Shown piece after piece: positions 35,478 through 45,239 of a stretch of DNA of 45,239 bases. Numbering within the stretch: the stretch's first letter is position 1; each line of letters begins with the position of its first letter. The translations under genes were made by a program, and so were the position numbers. The notes under the pieces were generated by a model. That model ran no database searches and had not been told where the DNA came from. It saw nothing but the letters and a program-made list of their open reading frames with translations. Origin of the DNA: an uncultured Oscillatoriales cyanobacterium (GTDB lineage Bacteria; Cyanobacteriota; Cyanobacteriia; Cyanobacteriales; Microcoleaceae); NCBI GenBank assembly GCA_903893625.1, contig CAITND010000019.1, forward strand, positions 1 through 45,239, given 5' to 3'.

Positions 35478-38400
35478 ATGGCAAATCTAACCCACAACGA
35501 ACCTACTTTTTTGCTTCCTGACTTAATTGAAATTCAACGGTCAAGCTTTCGTTGGTTTTTGGAAGCGGGGCTGATTGAAGAATTAGAAAGTTTTTCACCA
35601 ATTACCGACTATACAGGTAAATTGGAACTGCATTTTTTAGCCAAAGACTATAAACTCAAACGCCCTAAATATGATGTCGATGAAGCGAAACGGCGGGATA
35701 GTACCTACGCCGTGCAGATGTACGTTCCGACTCGTTTAATTAATAAAGAAACTGGAGAAATTAAAGAACAAGAAGTCTTTATTGGAGACTTACCCTTGAT
35801 GACAGAACGGGGAACCTTTATCATCAACGGGGCAGAACGAGTTATTGTTAACCAAATTGTTAGAAGTCCGGGGGTTTATTATAAATCGGAAATTGATAAA
35901 AACGGACGCCGGACTTATAGCGCGTCTTTAATTCCGAACCGAGGCGCCTGGTTAAAGTTTGAAACCGATAAAAATGACTTAGTGTGGGTCAGAATTGATA
36001 AAACCCGCAAACTGTCAGCCCAAGTTTTATTAAAAGCTTTAGGACTGACGAATAACGAAATTTTTGATGCCTTGCGCCATCCCGAATACTTTGAAAAAAC
36101 CATTGAACGGGAAGGAGAATTTACCGAAGACGACGCCTTAATGGAACTGTATCGCAAACTCCGTCCGGGGGAACCGCCAACGGTAGCCGGAGGCGAACAG
36201 TTGCTCAATAACCGCTTCTTCGATGCCAAACGCTATGACTTGGGCCGGGTTGGACGCTATAAACTGAATAAAAAACTGCGACTCACCATTCCCGATACCA
36301 CACGGGTTTTAACTTCCGTTGATATTCTATCGGCGATTGATTATTTGATTAACCTAGAATTTGATATCGGCGAAACTGATGATATTGACCACTTAGGAAA
36401 TCGGCGGGTACGTTCGGTGGGTGAACTGCTGCAAAACCAAGTCCGGGTGGGGTTAAACCGCCTAGAACGAATTATCCGAGAACGGATGACCGTTAGCGAT
36501 GCCGATGCTTTAACTCCAGCATCTTTGGTGAACCCTAAACCCTTAGTTGCCGCGATTAAAGAATTCTTCGGTAGTTCTCAATTATCGCAGTTTATGGATC
36601 AGACTAATCCCTTAGCGGAACTGACCCACAAACGCCGTCTATCTGCCCTTGGCCCTGGAGGATTAACCCGTGAACGGGCTGGGTTTGCGGTGCGGGATAT
36701 TCACCCCAGTCACTACGGCCGGATTTGTCCGATTGAAACCCCAGAAGGGCCAAACGCCGGATTAATTGGGTCTTTGGCAACGTTAGCACGGGTCAACCCC
36801 TACGGATTTATTGCCACTCCCTATAATAAAGTTGAGAATGGCAAAGTCTGCCTGGATTTACCTGCGGTGTACATGACGGCTGATGAGGAAGACGACCTGC
36901 GGGTTGCGCCGGGAGATATCAGCACCGATGCCGAAGGAACGATTTTAGGGGAAATTGTTCCAGTGCGCTATCGCCAGGAGTTCACCACTACAACTCCCAT
37001 GCAGGTAGACTATGCGGCGGTGTCTCCGGTACAAATTGTATCTGTGGCCACCTCTTTAATTCCCTTCCTCGAACATGACGACGCCAACCGAGCCCTGATG
37101 GGGTCTAATATGCAACGGCAAGCCGTCCCCCTGTTACGCCCGGAACGGCCCTTAGTGGGAACTGGATTAGAAGCTCAGGCGGCTCGTGATAGTGGGATGG
37201 TGATTGTTTCTCGTACCGATGGGGAAGTCAGCTATATTGACGGTAAATGGATACGAGTCATCGATAACAACGGTAAGGAATACGAATATGAGTTACAAAA
37301 ATATCAACGTTCCAACCAAGATACTTGTTTAAACCAGCGTCCCTTGGTTTATGAAGGAGATCAGGTCGTGGCGGGTCAGGTGTTAGCGGATGGTTCGTCA
37401 ACCGAAGGAGCAGAACTGGCACTCGGTCACAATATTTTAGTGACTTATATGCCTTGGGAGGGGTACAACTACGAAGACGCGATTTTAATTAGTGAGCGTC
37501 TCGTCCAACAGGATATTTACACCTCCATCCACGTTGAAAAATACGAAATCGAAGCCCGACAAACCAAACTCGGCCCCGAAGAAATTACCCGTGAAATTCC
37601 CAACGTTGGGGAAGACTCCCTGCGTCAACTCGATGGAAATGGGATTATTCGGGTCGGTGCTTGGGTTGAGTCCGGGGATATTTTAGTCGGGAAAGTCACC
37701 CCTAAAGGGGAATCTGACCAACCTCCTGAAGAAAAACTCCTACGGGCAATTTTCGGAGAAAAAGCACGGGATGTGCGCGATAACTCCCTGCGGGTTCCCA
37801 ACGGAGAAAAAGGCCGGGTTGTGGATGTTCGAGTCTTCACCCGTGAACAAGGAGACGAACTTCCTCCCGGTGCCAATATGGTTGTGCGGGTATATGTTGC
37901 CCAAAAACGCAAAATCCAAGTCGGGGATAAAATGGCTGGACGACATGGAAATAAAGGGATTGTATCTCGGATTCTTCCCCTGGAGGATATGCCCTATTTG
38001 CCTGATGGTCGGGCTGTGGATATTGTGTTAAATCCCTTGGGTGTACCCAGTCGGATGAACGTCGGCCAAATCTTTGAATGTTTATTAGGGTGGGCGGGTC
38101 AAAACCTGAAAAAACGGTTCAAAGTTGTTCCTTTTGATGAAATGCACGGATCAGAAATGTCCCGCGAAACTGTTCACGGGAAGTTGCGCGAAGCCCGTGA
38201 TAAAACTAAGAAAAGTTGGTTATTTGATGAAAATTACCCCGGAAAAACCTTAGTTTATGATGGTCGGACGGGAGAACCCTTTGACCAACCCGTGACTGTG
38301 GGTATTGCCTATATGCTGAAACTGGTTCACTTAGTGGATGATAAGATTCACGCCCGGTCTACTGGCCCTTACTCTTTGGTGACGCAACAACCCTTGGGAG

Positions 38401-38795
38401 GGAAAGCGCAACAAGGGGGTCAACGGTTTGGAGAAATGGAGGTGTGGGCTTTGGAAGCCTTTGGTGCAGCTTATACCTTGCAGGAGTTGTTAACGGTCAA
38501 ATCCGACGATATGCAAGGACGCAACGAAGCCCTCAACGCCATTGTTAAGGGTAAAACCATTCCCCGTCCAGGGACACCGGAATCCTTCAAAGTGTTGATG
38601 CGAGAATTGCAATCTTTGTGTTTGGATATTGCAGTACACAAAGTGGAAACCACCGACGAAGGAGGAAGTCGAGATGTGGAAGTAGACTTAATGGCTGATA
38701 TCCCAGCCACCCGCATGACCTACACCTCGAATAACTTTGCTCCCGCTAAACCGACTTATGATTTAAGTAGTTCAGTGGAAGAAGAAGACGAATAA
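35478..38795 (+). CDS. rpoB: DNA-directed RNA polymerase subunit beta
   Basis: The 1105-residue beta subunit. Family landmarks appear in order: [20 protein letters not shown], the rifampicin region [20 protein letters not shown] and [20 protein letters not shown] with [16 protein letters not shown], the flap and hybrid-binding [19 protein letters not shown], and [12 protein letters not shown]. Near the C-terminus is the clamp-connecting [17 protein letters not shown]. The length is typical of cyanobacteria, which lack the large SI1/SI2 insertions of E. coli beta. The tail is acidic (SSVEEEDE). It starts the rpoB-rpoC1-rpoC2 transcription unit. Confidence 0.99.
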   Translation: MANLTHNEPTFLLPDLIEIQRSSFRWFLEAGLIEELESFSPITDYTGKLELHFLAKDYKLKRPKYDVDEAKRRDSTYAVQMYVPTRLINKETGEIKEQEVFIGDLPLMTERGTFIINGAERVIVNQIVRSPGVYYKSEIDKNGRRTYSASLIPNRGAWLKFETDKNDLVWVRIDKTRKLSAQVLLKALGLTNNEIFDALRHPEYFEKTIEREGEFTEDDALMELYRKLRPGEPPTVAGGEQLLNNRFFDAKRYDLGRVGRYKLNKKLRLTIPDTTRVLTSVDILSAIDYLINLEFDIGETDDIDHLGNRRVRSVGELLQNQVRVGLNRLERIIRERMTVSDADALTPASLVNPKPLVAAIKEFFGSSQLSQFMDQTNPLAELTHKRRLSALGPGGLTRERAGFAVRDIHPSHYGRICPIETPEGPNAGLIGSLATLARVNPYGFIATPYNKVENGKVCLDLPAVYMTADEEDDLRVAPGDISTDAEGTILGEIVPVRYRQEFTTTTPMQVDYAAVSPVQIVSVATSLIPFLEHDDANRALMGSNMQRQAVPLLRPERPLVGTGLEAQAARDSGMVIVSRTDGEVSYIDGKWIRVIDNNGKEYEYELQKYQRSNQDTCLNQRPLVYEGDQVVAGQVLADGSSTEGAELALGHNILVTYMPWEGYNYEDAILISERLVQQDIYTSIHVEKYEIEARQTKLGPEEITREIPNVGEDSLRQLDGNGIIRVGAWVESGDILVGKVTPKGESDQPPEEKLLRAIFGEKARDVRDNSLRVPNGEKGRVVDVRVFTREQGDELPPGANMVVRVYVAQKRKIQVGDKMAGRHGNKGIVSRILPLEDMPYLPDGRAVDIVLNPLGVPSRMNVGQIFECLLGWAGQNLKKRFKVVPFDEMHGSEMSRETVHGKLREARDKTKKSWLFDENYPGKTLVYDGRTGEPFDQPVTVGIAYMLKLVHLVDDKIHARSTGPYSLVTQQPLGGKAQQGGQRFGEMEVWALEAFGAAYTLQELLTVKSDDMQGRNEALNAIVKGKTIPRPGTPESFKVLMRELQSLCLDIAVHKVETTDEGGSRDVEVDLMADIPATRMTYTSNNFAPAKPTYDLSSSVEEEDE

Positions 38796-38828
38796 TCAGT
38801 TATCAGTTACCAGTTATCAGTTATCAAT
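38793..38828. repeat. TTATCAG heptamers at the rpoB stop
   Basis: TAATCAGTTATCAGTTACCA continuing GTTATCAGTTATCA. The first base triplet is the rpoB stop codon. Orientation is opposite to the array that precedes rpoC1. Confidence 0.85.
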
Positions 38829-38886
38829 GAAGAGTTAAAAGTTGATAGCTAGTCGTTTATAAATGTTAGCTAAAAACCCAAAACTC

Positions 38887-38975
38887 ATGACTGATGACTG
38901 ATGACTGAAAATCTGATGACTGAAAACCTGATGACTCTTACACTGATAACTGATAACTGATAACTGATAACTGAA
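38887..38975. repeat. GACTGAT/TAACTGA heptamer array before rpoC1
   Basis: Two variants occur: GACTGAT repeats at 38889-38935 (with AAAATCT/AAAACCT interruptions), then TGATAAC repeats at 38943-38970. The array ends AACTGAATT directly before the rpoC1 ATG, again without a Shine-Dalgarno. Confidence 0.9.
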
Positions 38976-38977
38976 TT

Positions 38978-40873
38978 ATGGCTAAACTTGAACAACGGTT
39001 TGATTACGTTAAAATTGGAATAGCGTCTCCAGAACGCATCCGTCAGTGGGGAGAAAGAACGCTGCCGAATGGTCAAGTAGTGGGAGAAGTCACAAAACCC
39101 GAAACCATCAATTATCGGACGTTGAAACCGGAGATGGATGGGTTATTTTGTGAACGAATTTTTGGCCCTGCAAAGGATTGGGAATGTCATTGTGGGAAAT
39201 ATAAACGGGTCAGACATCGTGGAATTGTTTGTGAACGTTGCGGCGTAGAAGTAACAGAATCCCGTGTCCGTCGTCATCGCATGGGTTATATCAAATTAGC
39301 AGCCCCTGTCACCCATGTTTGGTATCTCAAAGGGATTCCTAGTTATATGGCTATTTTATTAGATATGCCATTACGCGATGTGGAGCAAGTGGTTTATTTT
39401 AACGCTTATGTGGTGTTAAGTCCAGGGAACCATGATAGCTTGTCCTATAAACAGTTATTAACAGAAGATACTTGGTTAGAAATTGAAGACCAAATTTATA
39501 GTGAGGAATCGACTTTAAGCGGGATTGAAGTCGGAATTGGTGCTGAAGCTATCTCCCGTTTATTAGAGGATATTCCCTTAGAAGAAGAAGCGGAAAGATT
39601 GCGGGAAGAAATCGCCGTTGCTAAGGGACAAAAACGCGCCAAATTCATTAAACGGTTGCGGGTGATTGATAACTTTGTGGCAACAGGTTCTAAACCAGAA
39701 TGGATGGTTTTGAACGTGATTCCTGTCATTCCTCCTGATTTACGGCCGATGGTGCAGTTGGATGGGGGACGGTTTGCGACCTCGGATTTAAACGATTTAT
39801 ATCGTCGGGTGATTAACCGGAATAATCGATTAGCACGATTACAAGAAATCTTGGCTCCTGAAATTATTATCCGTAATGAAAAACGGATGTTACAAGAGGC
39901 TGTTGATGCCTTAATTGATAATGGTCGCCGGGGTCGAACCGTTGTCGGGGCTAATAATCGGCCGTTAAAATCCTTGTCGGATATTATTGAAGGGAAACAA
40001 GGACGATTCCGCCAAAACTTATTAGGAAAACGGGTCGATTATTCCGGTCGTTCTGTTATTGTGGTGGGGCCGAAACTAAAAATGCACCAATGCGGTTTAC
40101 CCCGTGAAATGGCGATTGAATTGTTCCAACCCTTTGTAATTAATCGCTTAATTCGTCAAGGATTAGTGAATAATATTAAGGCGGCGAAAAAGCTAATTCA
40201 ACGCAATGATGTCAGTGTTTGGGATGTTTTAGAAGAAGTGATTTCAGGACATCCAGTGATGTTAAACCGCGCCCCGACATTGCACCGATTAGGGATTCAA
40301 GCCTTTGAACCAATATTAGTTGATGGTCGGGCAATTCAGTTGCATCCGTTAGTCTGTCCTGCGTTTAACGCTGACTTCGACGGTGATCAAATGGCTGTTC
40401 ACGTTCCCCTATCCATTGAATCCCAAGCGGAAGCTCGATTGTTAATGTTAGCCTGCAATAATATTCTGTCTCCAGCAACAGGTAGACCGATTGTTACTCC
40501 TAGTCAGGATATGGTCTTGGGATGTTACTATTTAACAGCAGAAAACCCCAAATTAGAAGATCAAAGCCACCGCTATTTTCCTGATTTAGAAGATGTAATC
40601 CTAGCCTATAAACAGGGCGCTTTGGGTTTACATTCTTATGTTATGGTGCGATTTGATGGGGAGATTATATCTGATGAAGTAGAACAGATAGGTGTTGAAC
40701 AGCAAGATTCTATCAATGGATTCATCACTAAAACTTATGTCGGCAAAAAAACAGGTAAGCTACTGCGTCGAGTTCGAGAAGATCCCGATGGCAATATTAT
40801 AACTCAGTATGTTCGCACCACTCCCGGCCGCGTCATTTTCAATAAAACCGTTCAAGACACCCTTAATCAGTAA
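38978..40873 (+). CDS. rpoC1: DNA-directed RNA polymerase subunit gamma (RpoC1)
   Basis: The N-terminal portion of bacterial beta', a separate gene in cyanobacteria and chloroplasts. The 631-residue product has the zinc-binding Cys set C70, C72, C85, C88 ([19 protein letters not shown]), the lid/rudder region with [39 protein letters not shown], and the catalytic Mg site NADFDGDQ with D466, D468 and D470. The usual protein is about 622-627 residues; the final residues DTLNQ end in codons (AAT CAG TAA) supplied by the TAATCAG repeats. The split from rpoC2 is the normal cyanobacterial arrangement, not a frameshift. Confidence 0.99.
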   Translation: MAKLEQRFDYVKIGIASPERIRQWGERTLPNGQVVGEVTKPETINYRTLKPEMDGLFCERIFGPAKDWECHCGKYKRVRHRGIVCERCGVEVTESRVRRHRMGYIKLAAPVTHVWYLKGIPSYMAILLDMPLRDVEQVVYFNAYVVLSPGNHDSLSYKQLLTEDTWLEIEDQIYSEESTLSGIEVGIGAEAISRLLEDIPLEEEAERLREEIAVAKGQKRAKFIKRLRVIDNFVATGSKPEWMVLNVIPVIPPDLRPMVQLDGGRFATSDLNDLYRRVINRNNRLARLQEILAPEIIIRNEKRMLQEAVDALIDNGRRGRTVVGANNRPLKSLSDIIEGKQGRFRQNLLGKRVDYSGRSVIVVGPKLKMHQCGLPREMAIELFQPFVINRLIRQGLVNNIKAAKKLIQRNDVSVWDVLEEVISGHPVMLNRAPTLHRLGIQAFEPILVDGRAIQLHPLVCPAFNADFDGDQMAVHVPLSIESQAEARLLMLACNNILSPATGRPIVTPSQDMVLGCYYLTAENPKLEDQSHRYFPDLEDVILAYKQGALGLHSYVMVRFDGEIISDEVEQIGVEQQDSINGFITKTYVGKKTGKLLRRVREDPDGNIITQYVRTTPGRVIFNKTVQDTLNQ

Positions 40874-40899
40874 TCAGTAATCAGTAATCAGTAATCAGT
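40865..40899. repeat. TAATCAG heptamers at the rpoC1 stop
   Basis: Five near-perfect TAATCAG units run from the last two codons of rpoC1 through the stop. They are in the opposite orientation to the array preceding rpoC2, so the two could pair in the transcript. Confidence 0.92.
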
Positions 40900-40944
40900 G
40901 TAAGAGTTAATAGTTCAACAGACTATCTACTATTCAATTCTTCT

Positions 40945-41031
40945 ACTGATAACTGATAACTGATTACTAAAAAGACTGGTTACTCTTGCACTGATAACTG
41001 ATAACTGATAACTGATAACTGATAACTGATC
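40945..41031. repeat. TAACTGA heptamer arrays before rpoC2
   Basis: ACTGATAACTGATAACTGAT at 40945-40964, a 25-bp interruption, then six tandem TAACTGA units at 40991-41030. The array ends GATC directly before the rpoC2 ATG. No Shine-Dalgarno is present. Confidence 0.92.
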
Positions 41032-44000
41032 ATGGCTAACAAAAAAATCTTTCGGAATCAAGTTATTGATAAAGGACAATTAAAAAAAATCATGTCCTGG
41101 GCTTTTATGAATTATGGCACGGCTCGCACCGCCCAAATTGCCGATGAATTAAAGGAATTGGGATTTACTTATGCCACAAAAGCTGGGGTTTCTATTAGTG
41201 TTGATGATTTACAGATTCCCCCTTCCAAAAAAGATTTATTAGAAGAAGCAGAAGAAGAAATTCGTAACACCGAACGCCGTTATATGAAAGGGGAAATTAC
41301 CGAAGTTGAACGCTTCCAAAAGGTAATTGATACTTGGAATGGGACTTCCGAAACTTTGAAAGATCATGTAGTGGAAAACTTCAAAGCCAGTAACCCGTTA
41401 AACTCCGTTTATATGATGGCTTTCTCCGGCGCACGGGGGAATATTTCCCAAGTCCGTCAGTTGGTGGGAATGCGGGGGTTGATGGCTGACCCCCAAGGGG
41501 AAATTATTGACTTACCGATTAAAACTAACTTCCGTGAAGGGTTGACTGTTACTGAATATATTATTTCCTCTTATGGGGCGCGGAAAGGTCTGGTAGATAC
41601 CGCCTTACGGACGGCTGACTCTGGATATTTAACCCGCCGTTTAGTAGACGTTTCCCAGGATGTGATTCTGCGGGAAATTGACTGCGGGACAACACGGGGA
41701 ATTCGGATTCGCAGTATGACCGATGGCGACCGGGTGTTGATTCCTCTCAAAGATCGGTTAATGGGTCGGGTATTGGGGGAAGATGTCCGCCATCCCGAAA
41801 CCGGAGAAATTGTTGAATATCAAGGGGAACAGGCGGTTAAAAATCAGTCCGTTAGTGACGAGTTAGCCATCGCAATTCAGCAAGCTGGGGTTCAGAGCGT
41901 ATTTTTGCGATCGCCCCTCACCTGCGAAGCCAACCGTTCTGTCTGTCAACATTGCTATGGCTGGAGTTTAGCACATGGTCATAACGTTGACTTGGGGGAA
42001 GCGATTGGAATTATTGCCGCCCAGAGTATCGGCGAACCCGGAACCCAGTTAACCATGCGGACATTCCACACCGGGGGGGTATTTACCGCCGAGGCTGCCG
42101 AGGTGATTCGCTCCCATGGGAAAGGGGTGGTTAAATTCCCGAAAACCTTACGCACCCGTCCTTTCCGCACCCGTCACGGGGATGATGCTTTCATCGTGGA
42201 AAGTAATGGCCATATTATTGTGGACAATGGGGACAAGAAACAGGAAAAACACAGCCTATCCCAAGGGACAACCATTGTTGTGCAGGATGGACAACGGGTA
42301 GAACCTAACCAAATCTTAGCAGAAGTTGCCGCCGGGGGTCGGACAGCCCGGAAGACGACGGAAAAAGCCACCAAAGACGTCGCAACGGACTTAGCCGGGG
42401 AAGTCAAATTCGCTGATGTGGTACCCGAAGAAAAAACCGACCGTCAAGGAAATATGACCCGTATCGCCCAACGGGGAGGATTAATTTGGGTATTGGGAGG
42501 AGAAGTTTATAACTTACCTCCTGGGGCGGAACCGGCGGTCAAAAATGGCGATCCGGTGCAACCCGGAAGCGTTCTCGCCCAAACCAAGTTAGTCTCCGAA
42601 CATGGGGGATTAGTCCGAATTCGGGAACAGTTTGCCCCCGATGAGTTACCGCGTGAAATTGAGATTATTACCGCTTCGGTGCTGTTGGATGAAGCCTTAG
42701 TCCGCTTGGTACAGATGCAGGGACGGGAACAATACATTATTGAAACCAATAGTAGCCACCGCTTCCTGCTGAAAGTTAGTCCCGGTTCCAAAGTGGAAAA
42801 CCATGATGTGATTGCGGAACTGATGGATGATAGCTACCGGACAAAAACCGGGGGAATTATCAAATACGCCGGGGTGGAAGTCGCCAAACGGGGTAAGGGG
42901 AAACAGGGTTATGAAGTCACCCAGGGGGGGACTCTATTGTGGATTCCTGAAGAATGCCATGAGGTGAATAAGGATATTTCCTTACTGTTAACTGAGGATG
43001 GACAGTATGTGGAAGCCGGAATGGAAGTGGTTAAGGATATCTTCTGTCAAACCAATGGGGTTATAGAAGTAACTCAGAAAAATGATATTCTCCGGGAAAT
43101 TGTGATTAAACCGGGGGAACTGCATTTAGTCGATGACCCCGAAATGGTGATGGCGATTGATGGCCAGATTGTCAATCCCGGTCAAGAGGTGATTCCAGGG
43201 ATTATCTCTCCAGACTTGCATTATGTCGAATATGTGGAAACGCCTGAAGGCCCTGCCTTGCTGTTGCGTCCCGTTGTGGAGTTTAGCGTTCCCGAAAACC
43301 CCACCGTACCCTCTCAGGAATCTCTGAATGAATCCATCGTCCTGCGAGCGGTACAACGCTTAACCTACAAAGATGGGGAACGGGTGCGGTCTGTCGAAGG
43401 TGTGGAACTGCTGCGAACCCAGTTAGTGATTAGTATTGGTACCGAAGCCCCGCAGTTAGCTGCTGATATTGAGTTACTTCCCGATGAGAATGACCCCGAT
43501 GTCATGAAGTTACAGTTAGTGATTTTGGAGTCTTTGGTCATTCGTCGAGACGTAACGGCCGATGCCACCCAAGGAAGTACCCGGACGCGGTTACTGGTTC
43601 GCGACGGACTGGAAATTGAAAAAGGCGCCGTTGTCACACGGACAGAGATTCTCTGTAAGGAAGATGGGATTATTCAGGGGATTCGGTCTGGCTCAGAAAT
43701 TCTGCGCCGTTGTTTGGTGGTGCGGGATATTGACCAAACGACGATTGATTTCCCGGAGGGTGTGAAACCTGATGTCAAACTGGGTCAACTGTTGGTAGAA
43801 GGGGCTGAAATCGCTCCAGGGATGATTTTGCCGGAGTCGGGTCAAGTGATTGCGCTAGGTGACAAAATCGTCGGTGCAGGAACTACCCCGGTGACTGGAA
43901 ATCAGATTACAATGCGTCGAGGTCGTCCTTACCGGGTGTCTCCGGGTGCAATTCTCCACGTTAAAGATGGAGACTTGGTACAACGGGGGGATAACTTGGT

Positions 44001-45075
44001 GTTACTGGTGTTTGAACGGGCGAAAACCGGGGATATTATTCAAGGGTTGCCTCGAATTGAAGAATTATTAGAAGCCCGCAAACCCAAGGAAGCCTGTATT
44101 TTAGCCCGACATCCGGGAACTGCCCAGGTGACAATGGATGAGGAAGTCGCAGAACTGCGGGTGGTGGAAGCCGATGGGACGGTGATGGATTATCCCCTGA
44201 CTTCCGGTCAAACACCCTTAGTGTCCGATACCCAAAAAGTAGAAGCCGGACAACCCTTAACCGATGGCCCCAGTAATCCCCATGAGATTCTGGAAGTGTT
44301 CTATGACTATTATCTGGAACAGGGGGAAGGAATGTATGATGCGGCACTCAGTAGTTTCCGCCAGTGTCAGGCTTTCTTGGTGAATGAGGTGCAGTCGGTG
44401 TATCAGTCCCAGGGGATTGATATTTCTGATAAACATATTGAAGTGATTGTCCGTCAGATGACCTCGAAGGTTCGGATTGACGACGGAGGCGATACGACGA
44501 TGTTGCCCGGAGAACTGGTGGAATTACGCCAGGTGGAACAGGTGAATGATGCCATGTCGATTACTGGAAGTGCGCCTGCCAAATATACTCCTGTGTTATT
44601 GGGGATTACCAAAGCGTCCTTAAATACCGATAGCTTTATTTCAGCGGCGAGTTTCCAAGAAACCACACGGGTATTGACCGAAGCTGCTATTGAAGGCAAA
44701 TCCGACTGGTTACGCGGTCTGAAAGAGAACGTGATTATCGGACGTCTAATTCCGGCCGGGACGGGGTTCAATGCTTATGAGGACTCCGGTAATGCTGACT
44801 ATGGTTTTGACAACGCGACTTTATATTTGGATGAGGAGGACGAAGACGAACTGCGAGATGTGGTGCTGGATGATAAAACCGCCCGTGTCTATAGCACTTT
44901 TGAACGGGAAGTACCCCCTGCTGAACCCAAATCAGTCACGCCTAGTTTTGGCAAAACCACCAAGGCTTTATTTGAAGACAGCGAAGATGACCCCTTGTTG
45001 TCCGCGATTCTCGATGATGAGTTAATCGATGATGAATACGAAGACGACGAGGACGACGAGGACGAGGACGAATAA
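41032..45075 (+). CDS. rpoC2: DNA-directed RNA polymerase subunit beta' (RpoC2)
   Basis: The C-terminal portion of bacterial beta', 1347 residues. It includes the second zinc site ([14 protein letters not shown] region), the bridge helix/trigger-loop segment ([20 protein letters not shown] and the [20 protein letters not shown] stretch), a large SI3 insertion (about residues 345-970) made of repeated sandwich-barrel motifs, as in cyanobacteria, and the C-terminal [15 protein letters not shown] segment. The end is a very acidic tail ([15 protein letters not shown]). No frame break. Length is normal for filamentous cyanobacteria. Confidence 0.99.
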   Translation: MANKKIFRNQVIDKGQLKKIMSWAFMNYGTARTAQIADELKELGFTYATKAGVSISVDDLQIPPSKKDLLEEAEEEIRNTERRYMKGEITEVERFQKVIDTWNGTSETLKDHVVENFKASNPLNSVYMMAFSGARGNISQVRQLVGMRGLMADPQGEIIDLPIKTNFREGLTVTEYIISSYGARKGLVDTALRTADSGYLTRRLVDVSQDVILREIDCGTTRGIRIRSMTDGDRVLIPLKDRLMGRVLGEDVRHPETGEIVEYQGEQAVKNQSVSDELAIAIQQAGVQSVFLRSPLTCEANRSVCQHCYGWSLAHGHNVDLGEAIGIIAAQSIGEPGTQLTMRTFHTGGVFTAEAAEVIRSHGKGVVKFPKTLRTRPFRTRHGDDAFIVESNGHIIVDNGDKKQEKHSLSQGTTIVVQDGQRVEPNQILAEVAAGGRTARKTTEKATKDVATDLAGEVKFADVVPEEKTDRQGNMTRIAQRGGLIWVLGGEVYNLPPGAEPAVKNGDPVQPGSVLAQTKLVSEHGGLVRIREQFAPDELPREIEIITASVLLDEALVRLVQMQGREQYIIETNSSHRFLLKVSPGSKVENHDVIAELMDDSYRTKTGGIIKYAGVEVAKRGKGKQGYEVTQGGTLLWIPEECHEVNKDISLLLTEDGQYVEAGMEVVKDIFCQTNGVIEVTQKNDILREIVIKPGELHLVDDPEMVMAIDGQIVNPGQEVIPGIISPDLHYVEYVETPEGPALLLRPVVEFSVPENPTVPSQESLNESIVLRAVQRLTYKDGERVRSVEGVELLRTQLVISIGTEAPQLAADIELLPDENDPDVMKLQLVILESLVIRRDVTADATQGSTRTRLLVRDGLEIEKGAVVTRTEILCKEDGIIQGIRSGSEILRRCLVVRDIDQTTIDFPEGVKPDVKLGQLLVEGAEIAPGMILPESGQVIALGDKIVGAGTTPVTGNQITMRRGRPYRVSPGAILHVKDGDLVQRGDNLVLLVFERAKTGDIIQGLPRIEELLEARKPKEACILARHPGTAQVTMDEEVAELRVVEADGTVMDYPLTSGQTPLVSDTQKVEAGQPLTDGPSNPHEILEVFYDYYLEQGEGMYDAALSSFRQCQAFLVNEVQSVYQSQGIDISDKHIEVIVRQMTSKVRIDDGGDTTMLPGELVELRQVEQVNDAMSITGSAPAKYTPVLLGITKASLNTDSFISAASFQETTRVLTEAAIEGKSDWLRGLKENVIIGRLIPAGTGFNAYEDSGNADYGFDNATLYLDEEDEDELRDVVLDDKTARVYSTFEREVPPAEPKSVTPSFGKTTKALFEDSEDDPLLSAILDDELIDDEYEDDEDDEDEDE

Positions 45076-45078
45076 CTT

Positions 45079-45114
45079 TAATCAGTAATCAGTAATCAGT
45101 AATCAGTAATCAGT
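45079..45114. repeat. TAATCAG heptamers after rpoC2
   Basis: Five TAATCAG units in tandem begin 3 bp after the rpoC2 stop codon. The same arrangement as after rpoC1. Confidence 0.9.
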
Positions 45115-45134
45115 GTAATACCATTTCTAAAAAG

Positions 45135-45239
45135 TTATGCAACAGTAGCTAGGGCTTCTAAAATGTAATCCCATCCAGTCAAAGATGCTATAATTTCTGG
45201 AGAGAAGCCTTCAATTACAGAACGAACTTGATCTTTAAG
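45135..45239 (-). CDS. 3' end of an unidentified gene (partial)
   Basis: The minus strand is open from the window edge for 34 codons and ends at a TAA (45135-45137). The peptide contains DQVRSVIEGFSPEIIASLTG, then WDYILEALATVA. It looks protein-like, with an amphipathic helix pattern, and is convergent with rpoC2. I cannot assign it; the C-terminus of a transposase is one possibility, which I could not test. Confidence 0.4.
   Translation of the reverse strand, partial: LKDQVRSVIEGFSPEIIASLTGWDYILEALATVA

Noticed and set aside
40874-41031. A frameshift splitting rpoC
   Set aside because: Separate rpoC1 and rpoC2 genes are the normal cyanobacterial arrangement; each has its own start and stop and full length.
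42507-42791. Antisense frames within rpoC2, rpoB and pepA
   Set aside because: All lie opposite strongly conserved coding sequence and show no initiation signal or recognisable domain.

Overview
The window is a stretch of cyanobacterial chromosome. The evidence is a Mg-chelatase ChlH gene, a tocopherol cyclase gene, an RNA polymerase beta' subunit split into rpoC1 and rpoC2 in the order rpoB-rpoC1-rpoC2, and HIP1 octamers (GCGATCGC; for example two copies at 2952-2959 and 2979-2986 inside chlH). The many small repeats and the AT-rich intergenic DNA suggest a filamentous Oscillatoriales-type genome (Planktothrix-like). The genus is a guess.

Layout. 0.1-8 kb, minus strand: chlH, then a one-polypeptide MmeI-like restriction-modification enzyme and a small ankyrin protein. 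8-13 kb, plus strand: SelO pseudokinase/AMPylase, a small membrane protein, tocopherol cyclase and leucyl aminopeptidase. 13-19.5 kb: rsmA, a remnant of an NTF2/SnoaL-like gene, a TPR protein, an L,D-transpeptidase and a coiled-coil protein; then on the minus strand an M50 site-2 protease with CBS domains, a UDP-sugar 4-epimerase, and the C-terminal stump of the nucleotide-sugar dehydrogenase that preceded it. 19.5-25.4 kb, plus strand: a TPR-CHAT caspase-like protein, a DUF928 protein and a CHASE2 adenylate cyclase in one probable signalling operon. 25.5-28.3 kb: a metal (Mn/Zn-type) ABC importer with the binding protein divergent from the ATPase and permease. 28.4-31.2 kb: an unusual divergent module made of a membrane-anchored small GTPase, a two-TM protein and an unknown protein on one strand, and a stand-alone vMAP-type helix-turn-helix protein on the other, separated by a 10-bp-periodic repeat array. 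31.3-34.1 kb: a universal stress protein, hisD, and a decayed stretch that looks like an IS200/IS605-type remnant. 34.2-45.1 kb, plus strand: rpsT, tatD, rpoB, rpoC1, rpoC2. The window ends in the 3' end of an unidentified minus-strand gene.

Two things stand out. The first is the GTPase/HTH module at 28.4-31.2 kb, my best candidate for an undescribed system; its function is unknown and the conflict/signalling interpretation is inference. The second is the set of heptamer repeats (ACTGATA / TAATCAG types) that fill every gap from rpsT to beyond rpoC2. They abut the start codons of all three RNA polymerase genes and supply the last codons of tatD and rpoC1. Other repeat families (a GATGGGC-GCCCATC hairpin, GGTTGAC heptamers, a C6/G6 hairpin, and a CACAAAG/GACACGAAGAAAG element) sit at gene ends and at break points of decayed genes. 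I saw no tRNA, rRNA, CRISPR array or intact transposase.
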